Below are positions 58,728 to 64,000 of a stretch of 64,000 bases of DNA, one piece after another (the stretch's first letter is position 1; each line of letters begins with the position of its first letter). A program made the translations under genes and the position numbers. The stretch spans positions 145,691,636-145,755,635 of the forward strand of contig NC_134950.1 in assembly GCF_965638725.1 (NCBI RefSeq), written 5' to 3'. Source of the DNA: Aptenodytes patagonicus (taxonomy: Eukaryota > Chordata > Aves > Sphenisciformes > Spheniscidae). Under the pieces are notes generated by a model. The model searched no databases, was not told the DNA's origin, and saw only the letters and a list, made by a program, of their open reading frames with translations.

Positions 58728-61700
58728 TATTGCTATTATTATCCTGTGTACAATCGCCAGCCAAATTACTTCAGTGAGTGCCTCTTACACCTTAAGAGAG
58801 GTAAGTACATTGCTTAAGCCCATGATTTTTCCTTTTCAAGCTCTTTTATTTCTCTTACATAGATACAGAAGTGAAAATTCTCCTCAGTCAAAAAGTAGTT
58901 TTAAAAAAAAAAGTCTGCATTATTTCTGTCATGGAAACTTTTTCCTGTTCTGCAAGGCAAATATTCTTGGATAATATTGATTTCCCACGACGACAAAAAG
59001 GATATTTTCTTCCTGCAGGCAGACGGAACTGCAATGTATGCATCAGGGCACACTCCGCATGTTCTATGCATTACTCAGTATATGTTCTCGGTGTATTTCA
59101 GCTCTTAGCTACATGTTCCATCTTTAGAACTAAAATTGCTTAACGAGAACGTTTGTTGGCTGGTCACAAAGCTCTGAAGCTTAACACGAGGCCATCAACT
59201 CAGTAGTAGTGTATCCACTCACAAGATGGATGCAAGAATGAAAGCTACCAAAATTTTGGCATGGGGGATACCAAACAAGAAAAGAGAGAATAATGGGTGA
59301 GCTCAGCTCCTTTGGTTGCAGGGCATCAAAGCCTGTCCCCATGGGATCCTGTGATAGCCCTTCTGCTCTTGAGTCCATTTTGCACGTCCTCCTTTTGCCC
59401 TTCGTTTTCATAATATGAGAAATTTTCTGAGAGAGACATCGCTCTCAGAGGTCCCATTCTTTCAGCTATGTCCACAAGAAGCTGTCTGGAGTCAGTCATT
59501 CTGCCCATGTTACTGGTTGATGTTCTGGACACGAAAAAACAGGACAGTGCAATTGTTCAAATACCTATAAATAAAGTTATAATGCTTTAATAACAGACAT
59601 TGCCTGCGGATCCACTCTCTTTAGGGACCTTACCATGAGAATCCTTGCCCATTTGGACTATTTTTTAGCACTTCCCAGTATAATCAAAAACTAAAATAAA
59701 ATTATTTAGTGTTTACTAAGGGAGGTTGTTCCATAGCTCTCTAAAAAAAAGATATTTTTTGTCTTTTTAGACTGTATTTGGAAGTATAATACTTGGAATT
59801 ATTTTAGATTAAATCTTTTAAGCGTTATTCTTTCACTGGCTTACATTCTGCCTGAGCATTTTGAACTGACAGGTTGCCTCATGCCTTAGTTCCCACGACA
59901 CAATGACTATAATGCAAGTTGGAGGAATAACTGCATTTGCAACCCTGTTACTGTTTTTATTTGCTCTGAAGACAAAAGTAAGTACTATTAATGGATTATG
60001 TAATAACAAATAATCTAAGCTGTCACGATTTTAGTGACAGCTTTGTATCTCTTTTATCAAGTCACTCAATTTCTACTAGTTCTGTTTGCATCTCCAGAAC
60101 TAGCAATGCTCACAGTAAAAAAAAAAAATCAAATCGAGCGGTCTGTGCTGGAAACTGTTAAACTACCAGGACTGATCCCACTCTCCCACAAACCTCTGTC
60201 CCAGCTTCATTCTTCTGTCCACAGGTTTGCTATACTAAGGGCAAGAGAAGCCAAAACATGTAAGTGGAATGCATTGTATTTCAAAATGGGTTTTTCTCAT
60301 GAACATATTACCATGTATCTGTTCCTTTCTTAGAGCCTCTCTTGCAAACACTGATGAGTATCAATAGGAAGGTAGCAGCAGCTGGAAGTCAGTTTAAGAA
60401 GTTAACAAAAACAGAATTAGAACTCAATTAAATATGTTTTATGGAATTATTCAGCTTATTAACAGACCAGGAAAAGGAGCAAAACCTTAAGTCAGCTGCA
60501 ATAATTTCAGGATTTATCTTTATGCATGTCACTGACGTTAGTTTATTAATCACCATCCCTAACAACAATTTTTGGGGGTTCAAAATGTGTTGGCCAACTG
60601 CAGCTAAAGAGTTTCACTGTGCTTGGTGTCCTCAGGAAACCCTGACAAGCATGACCACATCAAACACCTCAAGCATTCTGCTCATCATTGGGGCAATTGT
60701 CTGTATCCTTATAAATTCATATGTAAGTGGTTTACTTGATGTGCACTTATTAGATATACTGACATGAGTTAGCCTGTACTGTACAGCACCTGTAATCACT
60801 CGATCTGCCAGGGGTAATATCAGTAGCTTTGTATCACACTGCAGCAAACAAAATAAAAATGTTTAAATGCAGAGCTCTTTTTCTATGTGATTTTCTCCTA
60901 TTTCATTCCCTAATGAATGGCAAGACCAGACAGCTAAAAAGGTGTTTAAAGTTCCTGTGGGTTGTCTTGTAAGAAAAACTAGTAAGTCTTGCATCTTCCC
61001 AAACCAAATAATCTTCTATCACAGTTAGGTAAGTAACAGAACTGAAGTGGATTCACATTTGTTTTAGATTACCTACTACATCATTTGATAGTTCTGTTTT
61101 TATTGTGCAGTTCTTTTTGCGTTTTTTTTTTTAATCTAATCAGAATACACCTTTCTTAAATTTAGCGCTGCTGGTGATTCAAATGCAGCGAGGGATGACA
61201 TTTTTATTCGATTCTGGCTTTCTTTCCACAGTGGCAATGCTCACAGTTCTTTGCTTTTTCTTACAGAAGTCCCAGGTTACATATCCTTTACCTGGAGCTC
61301 TGCTCTTTGCTACTGTAAGTAGAACACTTATACGGCATACTATCTTTCATAGGAGTAAGACATTATCTTGCTCCAAACTCTTTTCTTTTGCTTAAACTTT
61401 CAAACTATGTGCCTAGCGCAAGCCTGCTGTCAGTTCCCTCCCTCGGTATGACCTGCTGTTTGACACAGGAAGGTGCCGAGACCTGTATATCAGCAGGTCA
61501 TTCTGTGAAACAAACTTCAAATCATAAACCATACATTGGTATTTCTCTAAATTGCCCCTTTTATACTACAATTTATTGACAAATGAGGCAAATGGCAAGC
61601 AAGTACTTTTTGTTTGGTGTAAATTGTAGAAACTCAAAAAAGCAAAACTGAATGTAAGCATTGTTTTCTTCCCTCTTCCTACAAGGATTTGACAAAGAAA

Positions 61701-61790
61701 GCAGCTGAGCTCGAAAGTCAGCCCACAGAAGAGCAAAGCTCCATGGATTATGCCGAGACAGCACAGGAACTTTACAGTGATCCCAGGTGA
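58728..61790 (+). CDS. Unrecognised multi-pass membrane protein, 3' exons
   Basis: Five exons join in phase: 58728-58800, 59873-59977, 60636-60722, 61189-61314 and 61686-61790 (stop TGA 61788-61790), about 164 residues. Four exons each carry one hydrophobic segment: IAIIILCTIASQI, GGITAFATLLLFLFAL, SSILLIIGAIVCILI and STVAMLTVLCFFL. The last encodes a hydrophilic acidic tail (DLTKKAAELESQPTEE ... YSDPR). Donors are all GTAAGT. The fourth exon could instead start at 61267 (TTACAG acceptor), which would drop its hydrophobic segment. One-TM-per-exon layout recalls small tetraspan families such as MS4A, but no diagnostic motif is seen. The 5' exon(s) with the start codon were not found. Confidence 0.6.
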
Positions 61791-61905
61791 AAACCTTGTG
61801 GACCACAGAGTAAGGAGGGAAAACATTTGAGTGGAAGGAGTCACGTTGGTTACTGTAAATATCTTTTAAGAGTTGTTATTTTTACTTTCTTATGGTTGCT
61901 AATTT

Positions 61906-61911
61906 AATAAA
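61906..61911 (+). other. Poly(A) signal of the membrane-protein gene
   Basis: AATAAA, 116 bases after the stop at 61790. It supports 61686-61790 as a genuine terminal exon. Confidence 0.7.
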
Positions 61912-62393
61912 GATAAATCAGCAAAAAAGAAATCTAGTGGAAGTGGAAGGAGAGAAAGGAGAGGAAGGTCAGGAGCGAGGTCACCTTGGGATTAATTACT
62001 GCAACACTGAACATGGGCACACATCTCACGTATGTAGCAACTGAAGTTACTTAAGATTTAACTCTAGCAGTATACTGCTAATTTCTGAGCATTTTGAACT
62101 ATTGACAGTATCCCTTAAATTTAGCATCTACTCCGTTAAGGTTGACTATTCTTCCTTTTATTTGAAGAGGGCAGAACTGAGGTGGCAGACTGAAACAAAT
62201 ATATCTGGTTCCTGCTCTCACGGGTCCCACTGTATTAAAAGTTGTCAATACTTGAGACTTTCAAAATATATTTCATCTTAAATCAAAGTTTTTCATGAAG
62301 TTAAAAACATAAGCCTAGTGCAACTTTCATGGGCTTTCATACAATATACTAACGTTGATTTGGGGCTTCTGGGTGCTTGGTCACATATGTCCA

Positions 62394-62418
62394 AAAAAAA
62401 AAAAAAAAAAAAAAAAAA
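62394..62418 (+). repeat. Poly(A) tract
   Basis: About 24 consecutive A between the membrane-protein gene and GATAD1. No retrocopy body was recognised upstream of it. Confidence 0.85.
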
Positions 62419-63582
62419 GCTGAAAAGATCTGTAAATGTAAATTTAAGGCCACTTACAGCTCTTATCCTTCATAGGCGGCAGGAACCACTAACCCCAGGG
62501 AATTCAGGCCATACAAGCACATCTCAGTGTTTGGAGTTGACCGGCTTGTAAAAAGTTTAGCGCAGAAAACTTTAACATTGGTATTTTAGTATGTGGCATT
62601 TTTCCCATTCTGCTATTTAAATATTTTCATTGGTATACTGAGACTGTCGATATATAAAATTGGTCTTTATGTCCCTTAGCTAACATTTTTTTCATTTGAA
62701 TTACTTGAGGATTTTTTTCTTACCATCATTAGTTGCAAAGACTTAAAAAACAATTTAAAATAAATTTTAAGAGACCAAGCTAACACACACCCAAATAGTA
62801 ACAATGTGAAACTCAAACCATAGGTCAGTGTTGGCTTGCTCAGGAAATGAAGATACATTTCTGCCATAAGGATGCCAGGATGGCAAAGCCAAGTAACATT
62901 AATTTTTAAATCTGTATCCAGCTTTCCAAGAAGTTTAACCCTTATATAAGCAAAGCTTAGCAGGAAGCTACATACATAGGCCCACATTTTAGATTCAGTT
63001 GAACAAAATTCCCTTAAAAGGTGACTGTTAAATAGAGTACCGCTTTGCGGATGATAGATTTCTCTTCAGACTAAAACCTAAGTAGATCACTCCTGTCCAG
63101 AGTAACAGAAAACTGTTAACTGCATCACTGACCAAGTTTAGTGTTTATTTGAAGGTAGGCTTAAATTATTTATGAAGCAAACAAAAACTGCAGTCACAGT
63201 TAACTAAATTAAACAAGTATATAAAGAGCTGGATGATTAAGAGTACGTCTTTTAACTCCTTTTCTGGAAAATAAGTTAGAAAATAAGAACACTAAAGGCA
63301 GCTTTCAGAAGTCAATTATTTGCTCACCAAAGTCGAAGATGACACGTAACTTGTGGTTTTGTCCCAAAATGAGCAATAATGTCTGAAGAACAGAGCACAG
63401 AAATGACGCATCAAATGGAAAGAAAACTTCCACTTTAAGATCTGATATAATTTAAAATAAATAAATACCATAATCCATAAAGTAAAACGAACATTTTATA
63501 GTTTTTTTTAAACTTCTTGTATGGGGTTCACAGACCTGAGAATACACCCAAAATAACTTGTCCAAAGTATTCCTTTAAAAAA

Positions 63583-63773
63583 TTATAAATTATTGGTAAC
63601 AGTTTCTTTAATGGAGATTGCAGGAGTAGGTCCCACATGAGTCCATATATAGCCCTTCTCTGGTCTTGTAGGAACAGTAGGGAAGGGAGATGATCGAGAT
63701 TTGAAATATTCCGAAGGTGCATGACAAACAAATTCTAAATATTCCATTTTCCTTGGGAGATCTTCTTCTGGTC
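63583..63773 (-). CDS. GATAD1: GATAD1 last coding exon (gene continues right of window)
   Basis: GATAD1 is a GATA-type zinc-finger protein found with histone-demethylase/HDAC chromatin complexes that bind H3K4me3 (family knowledge). The exon begins after TTTTTTCTAG on the minus strand with PEEDLPRKMEYLEFVCHAPS, continues EYFKSRSSPFPTVPTRPEKG and YIWTHVGPTPAISIKETV and ends TNNL plus stop at 63583-63585. That is 62 residues, near identical to the human C-terminus. The zinc finger and other exons lie beyond base 64000. The 3' UTR extends leftward; its end was not determined. Confidence 0.96.
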
Positions 63774-64000
63774 CTAGAAAAAAAATAAACAATCTTCAAA
63801 GACAAAATTTAAAGGCATAAAATTGGGAGTATGCAGGACTTAAAAATATGCAACAACAGCCAACATCCCTTAGAGAATGTGACTTTTCAATCAATGACTT
63901 TCCTGGCGAAGTAGCCTCAAATACTAGGCAAGAAACCTCTACCTTTATTTTTGCTGGGCTGATTTCTGCCCCCCCAACGCCCCCTTTGAAGCATTCAGTT

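Overview
The window is vertebrate nuclear DNA, almost certainly from a bird. Genes are split by GT/AG introns. A CR1 LINE ends in the avian-type ATTCTATGA repeat, and there are copies of a bird-type LTR that starts TGTCCTGGTTTC and ends AACCACGACA. The order PEX1 (+) ... GATAD1 (-), tail to tail, matches the human 7q21.2 neighbourhood. I cannot name the species.

Layout. 1-25.55 kb: the 3' two thirds of PEX1 on the + strand. Nineteen coding exons join in perfect phase to 879 codons plus stop, covering the end of the region before D1, both AAA+ domains and the C-terminus. The upstream exons lie left of the window. A CR1 with one uninterrupted 934-codon ORF2 sits in the sixth intron seen here, and a 193-bp hAT-type element with an exact 8-bp target duplication sits in a later intron. 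25.55-31.9 kb: intergenic, with a local duplication, a near-perfect hairpin and a GT microsatellite. 31.95-32.8 kb: a CpG island that starts a 14-exon, 474-codon gene on the + strand. Its product is an ACC-synthase-like, fold-type I PLP protein of the ACCS/ACCSL family, and the gene ends at 46.71 kb. 46.8-58.2 kb: a repeat-rich stretch with a diverged class I-like endogenous retrovirus (minus strand, protease and RT remnants), three LTRs of one family, a CR1-like relic, GC-rich degenerate tandem repeats, and a duplicated block of about 0.8 kb that carries a candidate exon of an unknown gene. 58.7-61.9 kb: the 3' exons of a small + strand multi-pass membrane protein I do not recognise, ending in a clear poly(A) signal. 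63.58-63.77 kb: the last coding exon of GATAD1 on the minus strand.

PEX1 is the AAA+ partner of PEX6 in peroxisomal receptor recycling, and GATAD1 is a chromatin reader-associated zinc-finger protein. The ACCS-like and membrane-protein genes lie between these two conserved anchors and show no functional link to them. In primates the same PEX1-GATAD1 interval holds the ERVW-1 provirus. Here it holds unrelated avian retroviral remnants and at least two genes.
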